Positions 46,111-56,203 of a stretch of 64,000 nucleotides of DNA are shown here, one piece after another (position 1 is the first letter of the stretch; the number at the start of each line of letters is the position of its first letter). The notes under the pieces are model-generated. The model was not told the DNA's origin and ran no database searches. It was given only the letters and a program-made list of their open reading frames with translations. The position numbers were made by a program, and so were the translations under genes. Source of the stretch: Tetracentron sinense (lineage: Eukaryota > Streptophyta > Magnoliopsida > Trochodendrales > Trochodendraceae); the NCBI GenBank assembly GCA_015143295.1, contig CM026571.1, positions 5,351,501 to 5,415,500 of the forward strand. Direction: 5' to 3'.

Positions 46111-46964
46111 AAAAAAAAAAACCACCCCTTCCTAAGAAAGCTCATCAACGGCCCGGCACATCACTTGAAATAGCATGCTAGGCCTAAAATGAATTGAGGA
46201 TGGGCCATTAGATCCGGGCCGAGGTACGTTCTTAGCATGGCCCGGGAGCCACGAGTTAGCCAAGGTCGGCCCATGTGCACCACTATCGTAATCCATAACT
46301 ACTGCTGAACGCAAATCCAGAGCCCAGAAAGATTTGTCTGTTAAACATTTGGAATCGATTTCTTATGTGTTTGAACAAAAGTGCTTTCTTTATGCTTACC
46401 GTGATCTGAGGTTTTTCTTGAATAAAAATCAAAGTTCAAAGAAATCAAGGTTTAAAGAGGTCATCGATGGAGTATGGTTTTGCAAAAATGATTTCTTGCA
46501 AATACGCCATGATTTTTTCCATTAAAAAAATCATTAGTAACTTGATTCGAAGCATTACAAATTGGAATTGAGGTCACATTACATGAAACTGACATGTGCC
46601 CTGCCCCTTGACGGATCATCTATTCAAATGGTGGGACAATATCTTGGATGGCCTGGGACGGCAATTTCCGCATTTTTAGAGAAGAATTTCTGGTCTATTG
46701 CTGAGAAAATAAGTGAAAACAATGAAAAAAATTGACGAAAACTCAACTAAGATTTGTATTTGCCAAGCCAAAATTTTCTTTTTTTTCTCTTGTTTTCACA
46801 AATTTTCTCGAGAGCCAAACAAGGGTAAAGATAGATAGAAGAAAACACTCCACAACCGACTTTCTTCCCTTTCCTTTGAGGCCAAACATGTCCTAAAAAT
46901 CTAGCCAATGTCATTCTTGGAATGAGACTCAAATTATATAATATTGTTGACTTGGAATCCTCTA
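46111..46964. other. Intergenic, nothing recognised
   Basis: A GGCCCGG-rich patch (46140-46280) resembles a MITE end. Short frames at 46132 and 46334 have no domain. Confidence 0.35.
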
Positions 46965-46969
46965 TGGAC

Positions 46970-49823
46970 CGTGAGCACGGGTTTCGAATTTGCTCACATA
47001 AAAGCAGCAAGTTGACTTAAGAGTCGCCACTTATTCATTCTTAAGGATAGGTTCCGGGTAAGCAATTATTTGGATAAGGCAAGTGGTCTATTAGGGTAAG
47101 TGGTTCGATTAAGCTCTGGGGAAGGTGTTAGGCACCCCAGGACCTCCATTTAAGAAATGGTTACCTACTCTCTAAAGTTAAGCCAATTTAATCTCAAAAT
47201 TAATTAAATGCCTGAATGTTTAATGAAATGTTAATTTAACAAAAATAAGCAAAGCAAGCTAGATTAAAGGAAGCTAGGGTCGAATCCGAATTGGATTGCC
47301 AACGTACTCACATAGGGGTGAGATCAGACCGAGCGTAGTTCTGACACATGAACCCATGTCAAGGTGAGGGGTGTGTGCATTGGGTAGTCAAGGGTCTAGC
47401 CCATGGCTAGGGTTTAGTTGACCGAGTTGGTCAAGTGCAAGGTTGAGTCTAACCGCGGTTAGAAAGGTGTTAACTATAGTTAGGGAGGCCTAACCATGGT
47501 TAAGGAAGCAAGCAAGGTCAAATTTGGTCTTTTTGATTTTGTAGTGTTTCTGGTATTTTTTGATGATTTTCTATTTTTTTGGATTTTTTGGATTGAAATC
47601 ATATCTAGGGTATGAGAATTAACTAGGGTTAAGTGTAACCTTAGTTAGAGGTCTGAGGGACAAGATAGTTTAACTAGGGTTAAGTTTAACCCTAGTTTCG
47701 GCCATGCAAACCACTCAAACAAAACTGAATTTTGGTGTTTAAACGTCCAAAACAATGCTGATTTCCAGCACTGTTTTTGGATTAAAAAATGAAAATGGAT
47801 CCTATTGGGGTTAACTAGGGTTAAGTGGAACCCTAGTTAGAGACCTGAGGTACAAGAGGGTTTAATTAGGGTTAAGTTTAACCCTAGTTTTGGCCACTTA
47901 AACCATCCAAACAAATTGATTTTTACACATTTGATGCCCAAGACAGTTCTATTATTTTAGCACTTTTGGATGAAAAAAGAAATAAAAGAGAGGTTGTGGG
48001 GTAACTAGGGTTAAGTGTAACCCTAGCTTGAGGTCTAAGGAACAAAGAAAGGTTAACTAGGGTTAAGTTTTAACCCTCATTAGCCATGCAAAGAGTCCCA
48101 AAACAGCATTGTTTTTTTTTTGATTAAAAAACAGTGAAAAGGGATCTTATTGGTTAACTAGGGTTAAGTGTAACCCTAATTAGAGGTCTGGTGGACAAGA
48201 GGATTTAACTAGGGTTAAGTTTAACCCTAGTTTGAAGTCTATGAGGGTTCACCAAATGCCTAAGGGTAGTTTGCAAAGCTTCACAAATGAAGGCTTACAA
48301 GCAACAAACCTCACGACAGTACTCATTTCAGCATTTCTTTTTGAGTGCAAGGGACAAGATAACTAGGGTTAGGTTTAACCCTAGTTAGAAAAAAAAACTG
48401 GAGAGGGGTCTATAGGCCTTTGAGCATTGAGTCTCCTCCAAAATAACCAAAAAAATAAAGGTTTAATCAAGGTTATATTCAGCCCGAGGTGGTGGTCTAA
48501 TCCGAAAAATCAAGCTGGAATGGGTTTTGCTTGGCCACGACTAGAGCTTGGGGAATTAACCAAGGTTACTTTCAACCCTAGTTAATGGTTCTAAACATCA
48601 TTAGAGGTGAGGGTAAGCCAAGTATACTTACCTCACAAAACAAATAACATAGGCTAAGAAAGAGCAAAACAAAAAAAAATAGATGAGATGTCTGTCCACG
48701 CCTAGCACTGATAAACAGTGGCTGGGCACTTGCTTTTTTTTTTTTTTGTTGATGGAAGGCCCCCCTATCCTATTGAGGAAGGAATGGGGACCTTCTACAG
48801 CCTTTGAAAGGGTTTGTAGTTGCAAAGAATAAATAAAGAAAGAAGAAAAAAAAGAAAAACAAAAGTCTTACCCTTGATTTTGGACGATCCAAACACCTCA
48901 AGAAGACTTGGTTTTGGATATTAGGATTCAAAAATCCTTCTCCATAAAAAAAACCAGGGGTCTCTTTCCTTGGTGGATGAACTCTATGAGAGATTTAGAA
49001 AGTGGTTGGTACTCTTGCAAAAAGGACTTTCAGGCCTCTTACTCTTCTCCTCTTTTCTTTTCTCTCAAGTTTTTCTCCCTCTCTCAGTACTGAAATACCA
49101 TGAAGTATTCTTCTCTTTTTCTTTTTTTTTGCTGAGTTCTCCTCTCTCAAACGTGATGGGCAGCTGGGGTTTTATAGGTTCAAGAGGTTTTAGGGTAGAT
49201 GTGCAAATAGGAGGTGAGGTAGGGTGAGAGTGTAAAAAATTATTGGGATAACCTGATACACCCAGAATGCTCCAAGCGTACAAGCTGGTCCCCTCCTTTA
49301 ATTCAAATCTCAACCCTCAAATGGGTAGGGGTAGGTCTTGGACTTTGGTGGGGGCTTGGTCTTAACACCAAAGTGGAAATATGTTGGGCTTTGTGCACGA
49401 TACAAACGAAATGGGCCTTGGGCTGCCTTGGCTTTGGTCTAAGTTTTTGGCCTTTGCTTGGGAACTTGTTGATGGGCATGGTGCCATGGATTGTGGGCCA
49501 ACGATTAAGGATTTGGATTTGGGCCAAGACTTGGGGTCTAGCTCACAGATTATGGCTATGGGCCACAGGCTTGGGTTGAGGCATGGGTCTAGGGGCTTGG
49601 GCCCTTGAGGCTTATGAGCTAGGCTTGTGAGCTAGGGGCTTCGGCCCTTGAAGCTTTAGCAAGGTTTGGGCTAAGTCCTAAGGCCTTAGCAACTAAAAAA
49701 AACATGGGCTTTGGGCCGAGATTGTGCCATGTGTTCTAGGTTAGACCGAGGGTTCAGACAAGCTAACCATGGTTACGTATATTAACCGTGGCTAAAACAA
49801 GGTATAAAAATTGGGTGCTTACA
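46970..49823 (+). mobile_element. Solo LTR of the large family (copy 4), 2854 bp, with exact TSD
   Basis: Starts CGTGAGCACGG (TG mutated to CG) and ends ATAAAAATTGGGTGCTTACA. Exact 5-bp duplications TGGAC flank it at 46965-46969 and 49824-49828. The conserved module is at 47020-47350. From 47610 to about 48390 it carries a tandem array of palindromic TAGGGTTAA…TTAACCCTA units. No coding domain; the plus-strand frames at 49373-49608 (Trp/Leu/Gly-rich) come from GGGCTTGGG repeats. Confidence 0.92.
47610..48390 (+). repeat. Array of about 190-bp units with AACTAGGGTTAAGT palindromes
   Basis: Four to five units start near 47615, 47808, 47998, 48151 and 48350. Each has two inverted motifs of the form AACTAGGGTTAAGT/C…GTTTAACCCTAGTT, separated by GAGGTCTGAGGGACAAGA-like sequence. 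The cores look like back-to-back plant telomere-type words (TAGGGTT and AACCCTA), but they are not in telomeric tandem order. Confidence 0.8.
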
Positions 49824-49884
49824 TGGACAAAAATCTTTTTAAGTGCTCTTTTAAGTCTAGTAACAAGTTTAACATTTAGTATTA

Positions 49885-50068
49885 GGAAAGTGATAAAAAA
49901 TTCTCGATAGTACCTACTATCGAGAGCTTCACCGTTGGATCAAATATCAAATGATGCTGTGTGCACTGGCTTTAAATGATGGGTCCCACTTAGTGTTTAC
50001 CACCATTAGATTTTTAATCCTGTGGTCCAGCTCTCGATAGTAGGTACGAGAGTTTCTAATCACTTCCC
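49885..50068. mobile_element. Mutator-type MITE, 184 bp, with perfect 9-bp TSD
   Basis: The left end GGAAAGTGATAAAAAATTCT and the complement of the right end (GGGAAGTGATTAGAAACTCT) form a TIR of about 42 bp. Exact 9-mers TTAGTATTA lie at 49876-49884 and 50069-50077. The TIR contains its own palindrome, TCTCGATAGTA facing TACTATCGAGA. It sits 56 bp beyond the TSD of the solo LTR. Confidence 0.9.
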
Positions 50069-50211
50069 TTAGTATTAATATTATTTTTTCTAAAAATCAA
50101 AGTTAAATGATTGAATCCTGAGAGTTAGTAAATCTTAATCACAGTTAAAAAGCATTAAAAGCGATACATGTTGACTTGTGAGACTTAACGGGACTCTGAG
50201 GAATCCGGTTA

Positions 50212-50407
50212 GGGAAATAGTTAACATACCTGGAAAATGGATTTTAAAATCCAAGGTTGGACCTCATTGGTCCATGCCCTCCTCTTAAATATCCATTAAC
50301 TGTGATGGATATTTAAGAGGAGGGGGGGGGGGGGGGGGGGGGCATAGACCAATGAGGTCCAGCCTTGGATTTTAAAATTCATTTCCTAGGTATGCTAATC
50401 ACTGCTC
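50212..50407. mobile_element. Near-complete foldback MITE with a 21-G run, 9-bp TSD
   Basis: The two halves are almost fully inverted: GGATTTTAAAATCCAAGG, GACCTCATTGGTC and CTTAAATATCC pair with their complements around a 6-nt centre (about 50302-50307). One arm has an uninterrupted run of 21 G (50322-50342). ATCCGGTTA flanks both ends (50203-50211 and 50408-50416). It is related to the MITE at 12413-12689. Confidence 0.85.
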
Positions 50408-50649
50408 ATCCGGTTATAACGGTAACTCCAAGTCAATATTTTTTTGTAGTCAAGGTTCTCATTAATCTTAAATACTTTTCCCCGTCAAATGGATTTGTAA
50501 GGCCTAATATAGAATTGACTCCAAGAAAGTTCTCCAAAGTCCATAAAAGCAACCGGCAAAAAAATCAACTTCATTTCGAGTGCCAAACACTGAAAATGAT
50601 GACAGAAAAGGAAGTCTTCACATCACACCTAAGCATTATCAATAGGAAC

Positions 50650-50965
50650 CAAATCCTCTACCGTTGTAACCGGATTTGGGGAATCCGGTTTCAACCCTGG
50701 GGTCGCCACATGTCCCTTTTGACACCGCCTAATTGTGGTTAATTCACCCATATTTTGGGTTCACCACCAATCCTTACTTCTTAGAAAAAAATATTACTTA
50801 TTTTTTAAAATGGTTTAATATTAAAATATTTTTGATATATTTTTTTTAAAAAAATCAAGGTTCGGTGGGTGAACCCTTAGGGTGAGTGAATCTTAACCAC
50901 AATTAAAGGATGTCAAGAAGGATACATGGCCAGCTTAGGGGCATAACCGGATTCTTCTATAGAAG
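50650..50965. mobile_element. Foldback MITE of the TTAACC/GGTTAA family
   Basis: The left arm GAATCCGGTTTCAACC…GTCGCCACATGTCCC and the right arm GGATACATGGCC…GGGGCATAACCGGATTC are inverted, with AT-rich inner arms. The ends are not exactly defined. A partial relative follows at 51005-51090 (CATGTGGCGACCTCAGGGCC). The 125-residue frame at 50365-50742 overlaps the two MITEs and is not accepted as a gene. Confidence 0.6.
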
Positions 50966-51090
50966 AGGTTCATGCTTCCTTTGTTAAAGTAAGGGCAAAT
51001 GATCTGATTCGATTCACAATTAAGGGATGTCATAAGGGCATGTGGCGACCTCAGGGCCATAATTAGATTCCCAAATCCGGTTATAACCAT

Positions 51091-52453
51091 AGAAGATATA
51101 TATATATAATAAAACCGTAGAAGATGACCTCGGATTCTCTCTGGCGAATAGAATGGATGTCTCGGGCAACCACACATTGTGTGCCATGTGACATAAAAAG
51201 AGGAGAAGTTATTTCAATTTCTCCCTTGATTTTTGACTTCTCCCCATTTGATATCTTTCCTCCTTTTTCTCATCACTTATCGCCATTTATTGCAATACAT
51301 GTGGAGAAGTCAAAAACCAAAGCGACAATGATTTGACATCTCCCATCATATCATACATAATGTGTGGAAGTTCGAGACAGCCATTCTAGCCTTCGCCTGA
51401 GCAAATCCGAGGGTGTAGAAGATTTGGTTCAATATCAATTGGATTGAAATTCGGCCCATGAGGCTTGTTGGTGGACCCATATGGTTGTTGGAACCCTTCC
51501 TCGTGCCTCGCATGCCCACCTGCAGGGTCCACAAGAGCATATATGATACATACATCCATGTATTTGGGTGTGATTCTCTTTTAACATTCCGCAAGAAGAG
51601 AGAAGTAAAAAAAGAATGGGAACAGTTTGGTATAGATTGAGTTGAATATTTGAACTTTGAATCAAGGAATAGCTTAAAAGTCCGTTCTCCCACCTAATTG
51701 GCCACCCCTGCATTAACTTTTAAGGATTGCTAGCGGAGATCGGATTTGGTTTGGCCCTCGCCAGACCAAAACTGTCTTGCCCCACTCACAAAGTCCCTTT
51801 GACTACTGTTTTTTTTAAAACTCTAGTTAAGTTATGTGGTTGAACCCTAAGGGTTAATGAATCTTAACCACAGTTAAGGAGTGTTCAAATGGACACTCCA
51901 TGCTAGCCCTATTATTCTCAGTCAATCCCTACTTTCACCCTTCACCAACCACTTGTTCCATTTTTCAATGATTAAAGCACTATCTCTCTGATGCATAATG
52001 GAGAGATGGTTGATGGATTAATGAGAGTAGGGCTAACATTCCTCTTCCCAAAAAAATGTTTCACGGCTTAAAAAAATTTGAGGGCTTACGATTTTTGAGG
52101 CCTTACTTGATTTTCACTTTTCACCATACAAATTTATTTTCCAAGAATACTTTTTTCAGAGACATTTAACTGAGAAACGTTTTAGGTCCACAACAACGTT
52201 TGCAACCAAACGTTTATAAAAACAAACTAAAGAAAAAGAACAAGAGAATTGGTAGAAAAAGTTCATTTAAGTACTAAGATGATTTCAGTTTGAATCCAAA
52301 GAACCCAATACTGAAAACCATAGGGCATACTAATTTTTACACAAAAACACTGTACTCAGCATATCTGGTATGTTTATAATACAGAAACGCCCTAAAAATA
52401 ACAGTCCACATAGCTCCAGCATATAACCAATCAAAATTCAAACCATGAATGTC
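51091..52453. other. Intergenic and 3' flank of the LEA_2 gene
   Basis: Recognised: a (TA)n tract near 51092, fragments related to the AAGTCA/TGACTTCTCCCC element of 55.4 kb (51190-51345), and a G-box-family MITE fragment at 51800-51910. The region below 52454 is presumably the 3' UTR of the minus-strand gene. ORFs at 51346-51713 are unrecognised. Confidence 0.4.
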
Positions 52454-53116
52454 CTAGAGCTTGACACTTCGCTTGCACTTCTGTTCTTGTATCGCCTGGC
52501 TCGTTATATTAACCGAAATAGTGCAATTCATTTTCACAATAACATGTTTCTTGATAATCTTCATTATTTTCACCCGGCCACCAATCCTGGTGTAACTGCT
52601 CATAGTAAGTATCTTTGAATCCACGTCGCTCTTCAGATTCGGGTTATTCATTAACCGGTCGGGTATAATTTCTACCGTAATATTCATCCTCAGTGTCCGT
52701 CGTGCCTTCGCCTTACCCGGTGGATTCCGGGCCTCACCGACCACCGTGCCCCGATAATATAGAGTCGTGGTCGTGTTACTGAATTTGAAAGAAGCGACGT
52801 TAGGATTCTTGACGGAGACGTCAGCCGTCAACGTCATGTTCACGCCGGGCCGGGGAATTGTTGTACCGTTGATAAGCTCCAATTGCTCGACCTGAACGCC
52901 GTTCATCTTGATCACGGGATCTTTGATGCGAAACACTGTGAATGCGAGAATTATGATTGTAACGGCCTGAATGAGCATGAGAGCCATGATGCAGCCGCAG
53001 CATTTGATGTATTTTCTCCGCTGGAGCTTCTTGGAGAGCATCGTGGCGTCATCTTCGTCGCTGCTGAGCTGATAGCCGGCCGGTGCCAAGGGTTTGACCT
53101 GATCCCTCTCGGCCAT
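52454..53116 (-). CDS. LEA_2/NHL-type membrane protein (Arabidopsis At1g64065-like)
   Basis: A 220-residue protein: acidic cytosolic N terminus (MAERDQVKPLAPAGYQLSSD), basic KKLQRRKYIKCCGC, one transmembrane helix (about 41-63), then a LEA_2 beta-sandwich domain (about 95-205) with the family NPN motif (SVKNPNVASF, 101-110), YYRG and G(E/T)A-type strands. Six N-glycosylation sequons (N83, N93, N114, N145, N197, N203) all lie C-terminal of the helix, which fits a type II protein with its domain outside or in the lumen. The length is normal for late-embryogenesis-abundant hydroxyproline-rich glycoprotein (NDR1/HIN1-like) proteins. Such proteins are linked to stress and defence at the plasma membrane, but this subgroup has no well-defined biochemical function. 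Intronless; the start is the first ATG after the leader. Confidence 0.92.
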   Translation of the reverse strand: MAERDQVKPLAPAGYQLSSDEDDATMLSKKLQRRKYIKCCGCIMALMLIQAVTIIILAFTVFRIKDPVIKMNGVQVEQLELINGTTIPRPGVNMTLTADVSVKNPNVASFKFSNTTTTLYYRGTVVGEARNPPGKAKARRTLRMNITVEIIPDRLMNNPNLKSDVDSKILTMSSYTRIGGRVKIMKIIKKHVIVKMNCTISVNITSQAIQEQKCKRSVKL

Positions 53117-53400
53117 GATGGGGATCTTGGAGAGATAGAGAGGAGGAGGAGGAGTTTGGCTGGGGAAAGTGTAGTGGTAATGGGTCTTTGTTATATACTT
53201 GTTTCTTTGTTATATACTTGTTTAATGAAGGGGACTATTCTTCAAAGTGTTGACATCAAGTTAACTCACTTAAAAAATTGAGGTAGAAGCGTTTGCACGG
53301 TGTTTGCGTTTCCATTTGACTTGGGTGGGGGGTGTTTGGTTGAGGGTGTAATGCTAGCTACGCTTTCTTTCAAATTCATCTTTTAAGGGGAAGACACGTG
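53117..53400 (-). promoter_or_regulatory. Promoter region of the LEA_2 gene with duplicated TATA box and a G-box
   Basis: On the minus strand GTATATAA occurs twice (53191-53198 and 53210-53217), within an exact 19-bp tandem duplication of TCTTTGTTATATACTTGTT (plus strand). A start site 25-35 bp from either would give a leader of about 45-70 bp. A CACGTG G-box lies at 53395-53400, at the edge of a MITE fragment (53390-53545). Confidence 0.55.
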
Positions 53401-53999
53401 GCAAAAAAAAAAGGAGACAAGGGTTAGTGAATTTTGATCACAATTAAATAAAATTAAAAAGGAGACGTGACAAAAAGAAATAAAGGTGAGACGGCTTCTC
53501 CCCTCCTTGCCTCTCATTTTCCAAAGGAAGAGATTATTTTCCTAATAAATTTAATGAGTTCCTGCTTAGATCATGAGTTAGGTGATAAAAGGTTTTAGAG
53601 GATGTGACCTTTGTGAGACGCAAGAAAATCTAAGGGACCAGATCCACCCTAGTGAATGCGGGCCATTGGATAGGCAGTTATATTTAATTTAGTCAATTTT
53701 GTCGACAAGTGCTTTAAATTTCGGCCAATTAATTTGAATCCATGGACATATATCATTTGCACTCAAGAGACCTCATAACATTATTATAGGTCTCTTATCA
53801 TTCAACTTGAAAAATAATCTTCTCTTCAAAAAAAAAAAAAACCCACTTCGGTGGACTTGTGTTTGCCTTAAATAGCCCTACCTTCTGGGTGAGTTTGCGT
53901 GCGTCATTGTGCGTATATTCCAAAACAAAAAAATTCAAACTTTCACACAAAATTCAATCGGAACCTTCTGGTTTTCTACGGATGCAAATCGTCTGAATG
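53401..53999. other. Intergenic, starting with a MITE fragment
   Basis: 53390-53550 carries the GACACGTGGC…GGAGACGTGAC inverted arms and the GATTATTTTCC end of the Mutator-type MITE family. The rest is unremarkable. Confidence 0.45.
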
Positions 54000-54914
54000 T
54001 TGAAGGCAGAGGCGGAGCCAGATGGGGCCAGGGGGCATAAGCTCCTTTCAAATTTTGGAAAAAAAATATCTTACAGTATTTAACTAGCAAAACCCCATGA
54101 AACGCATGGGTAGTAACATAGACATCGACGAAAGAAATTAAAGATTAAAAAATAATTAATATTCTACAAAACTTAAAGTTATAGAGATTACTACAAAATT
54201 AATTATAAGCAAGAAGATACTAATTAAGTAATAGTAATAATAACAATTAATTATAAGTAAAAAAAGACCTAGAGAGAAGCCTAACTTAGACACCCCCCCG
54301 CCCCCAAAAAAAAATTCATAACTGAAGTGCTAAACGAAAAATCCAATTAGAGATAATTTGAGAACTTTACCTTTGAAGTAATGATTTGAACACACAGTTT
54401 AAATACAAACTGTTAACAGTAACGATTCTATCTCCATCAGAAATATATTTAAATAAATTGATATAAGAAGATTTTTCTTTAGGCAATGTGACGTCGTACC
54501 TATGCTGCGTTTAGAGTGTGTGTTAGTTACATGATATCATTTCAATCAAAAAAATAAAATAAAAAATAGTAACTCCATCCACAACTATAAAACATTCGGG
54601 GTTAAGGGTTAGTGTCTATTAGCCATATTCTATGACCCCACAGGAGAGCACAGTTACAGTAAAGGTCATTAGTAAGCCGAACATTGATCTAAGAGCAAAG
54701 CTTGACAAATTGAGATTTGCGTGGTCACCCACATCGTAGTAGCCTCCAACCAAGTCCATCTAAAGATTTCAGTGGCCCAAGTCCTGCACCAGTGGATTCA
54801 AATACACATAGCCACAGTGAAGAACATAAAACTAACGGCAAGGCCTTGTTCATGAGGTTCATGTTGTGTGTAATTGGACCGTTGGCTCGTAATTTGTTTT
54901 GCCGAGCTTTCTGA

Positions 54915-55275
54915 ATTTGGAAATGTTTTGGCAAAAGCCCTTAGCTGGAATTTTTGAATACTCCCTGTAGGTGTCTTCAAAAGCTCTTCCAAGAACACAA
55001 CCTTTCTAGAGACCATGAAGTGGGGAAGATTTTTATGGCAATGTGCAATGAGGTATCCTTCTTTTAATTCCTCCTTGTCTCTAAATGAACACTTTCTGAG
55101 GGCGATGAAGGCACAAGATGCTCCGTCCCAGCGCTGATGCGGCCTCGCCACAACTGCATCTTCCCGCAACATTGAGTACTGACTCTACAATACCGACACT
55201 GCTGATGTTCTCCCTACCGGATATCATCACGTCCTTTGATCTACCATTCATTTCCAAGTACCCATCATGAACAAA
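54915..55275 (-). pseudogene. Broken C-terminal fragment of an acyl-activating enzyme (AMP-binding superfamily)
   Basis: Two minus-strand frames join into the C-terminal domain of an AAE-type acyl-CoA synthetase. The first reads GYLEMNGRSKDVMISGREN then ISS (the A8 hinge motif, normally SGGEN). After a frameshift near 55170 the second reads AVVARPHQRWDGASCAFIAL, then LPHFMVSRKVVFLEEL and KTPTGSIQKFQLRAFAK. These enzymes activate carboxylic acids as adenylates and then make CoA thioesters. Here the domain is cut off from the N-terminal catalytic part, frameshifted, and the A10 lysine that should follow TG is Ser, so it cannot be active. It sits wholly inside the hAT-like element at 54008-56195. 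Confidence 0.82.
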
Positions 55276-55340
55276 ATCTTACACCGGTGGGAATACATAG
55301 GGAGTAGAAAGTAGCAATGGGTGAAGAGAGTCTCTTCCTT

Positions 55341-55622
55341 GGCCTTGGCTTGTCTCTGGCGAAGCCAGAAAGGCTTATCTCGGGGTTCCATAGAATAGGT
55401 GACAAGTGGTGGGGAAGTCAAAATGGTGGGCCCCATGATTTTGACTTCTCCACCCATAAGAAGACATGTGGTGATAAGTGAGTGAGAATAAGGGGGAGAG
55501 ATATCAAATGGGGAGAAGTCAAAAAAATGGGGAGAAGATGAAATGACTTCTCCCCACTTGTCACCTATTCTATGGAACCCTGAGATAAGCCTTTCTGGCT
55601 TCGCCAGAGACAAGCCAGGGCC
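55341..55622. mobile_element. Mutator-type foldback MITE nested in the hAT-like element
   Basis: Long inverted arms of about 75 bp: GGCCTTGGCTTGTCTCTGGC, then GAAGCCAGAAAGGCTTATCT and TCCATAGAATAGGTGACAAG, each with its complement on the right. The flanking 9-mers CTCTTCCTT (55332-55340) and CTCTTCCAT (55623-55631) match at 8 of 9. The inner part repeats TGACTTCTCCCC in both orientations. The 141-residue minus frame across it is a shadow of the palindrome. Confidence 0.85.
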
Positions 55623-56203
55623 CTCTTCCATACCCTTCGGTTCAACCAACTTGGAAAGGGAAGAGATGCCCAAAGCTTCATATATAGGAAGAGACTCTTT
55701 GGCTACTGTGAACGTTGGAAAGAGAAATTAGTGACTCTTTGGTTACTCCAAATGGTTTGAACGTCTGTGCAACCATTTCAAAGTTGAGTGGGTGACTTAA
55801 TTAGTTATTCTTTTAAGAAGGAGTGAGTGGCTGCTGGCTCTTTGGTTACTACCAAGGGTTTGAACGTGTTGGATAAGTAGTTCATTGTGGTGGGGTCATT
55901 AAATGAGGAAGTTAAGTTTGATGAGGTGGCAAAATGATTTAGAAATACTGATAAAAAAGGTGCCACATTGGCACCCTAATTTCTTTAGTATATAGTATAG
56001 AAGGGGGGTGTAGCCTGGGAGAGGGGGCGGAGCTGGGACGGGATACTTTAGCCCCCCTAAACTTCTGTGCAAAATAAAATTCTTTACAAATGGGCACAAC
56101 CCATGAACTTGGCCCTCAAAAAATTTATTTGGGGGCTATGCCCCAAACCCCTATTGTTAGCCTCCCCTGTAAGAGAATCTTGGCTCCGCTTCTATTTGAA
56201 GGC

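Larger units (their letters stand above)
54008..56195. mobile_element. hAT-like element, 2.19 kb, with a captured gene fragment (Pack-type)
   Basis: The ends AGAGGCGGAGCCAG (left) and ATAGAAGCGGAGCCAAG (complement of right) are inverted. The 8-mer TTGAAGGC flanks the element exactly (54000-54007 and 56196-56203). The interior contains a retroposon tail (about 54510-54570), an acyl-activating-enzyme pseudogene on the minus strand (54915-55275) and a nested Mutator-type MITE (55341-55622). No transposase is visible, so it is non-autonomous. Confidence 0.82.

Noticed and set aside
47610..48390. CRISPR-like regular repeat-spacer array
   Set aside because: The units are whole-length duplications of LTR sequence with palindromes; spacers are not unique, and the DNA is plant nuclear.
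49373..49608. Trp/Gly-rich ORFs as a secreted protein
   Set aside because: Product of GGGCTTGGG-type repeats in the LTR; two overlapping frames look equally 'coding'.
50365..50742. 125-residue plus-strand ORF as a gene
   Set aside because: It begins in one foldback MITE and ends in another, and shows no domain or coding character.
51190..51345. A complete second copy of the 55.4-kb foldback MITE
   Set aside because: Only blocks such as TGACTTCTCCCC and AAGTCAAAA are shared; no TIR ends or TSD could be found.
55248..55673. 141-residue minus-strand ORF as a gene
   Set aside because: It spans the inverted arms of the MITE at 55341-55622; the protein is a translation of the palindrome.
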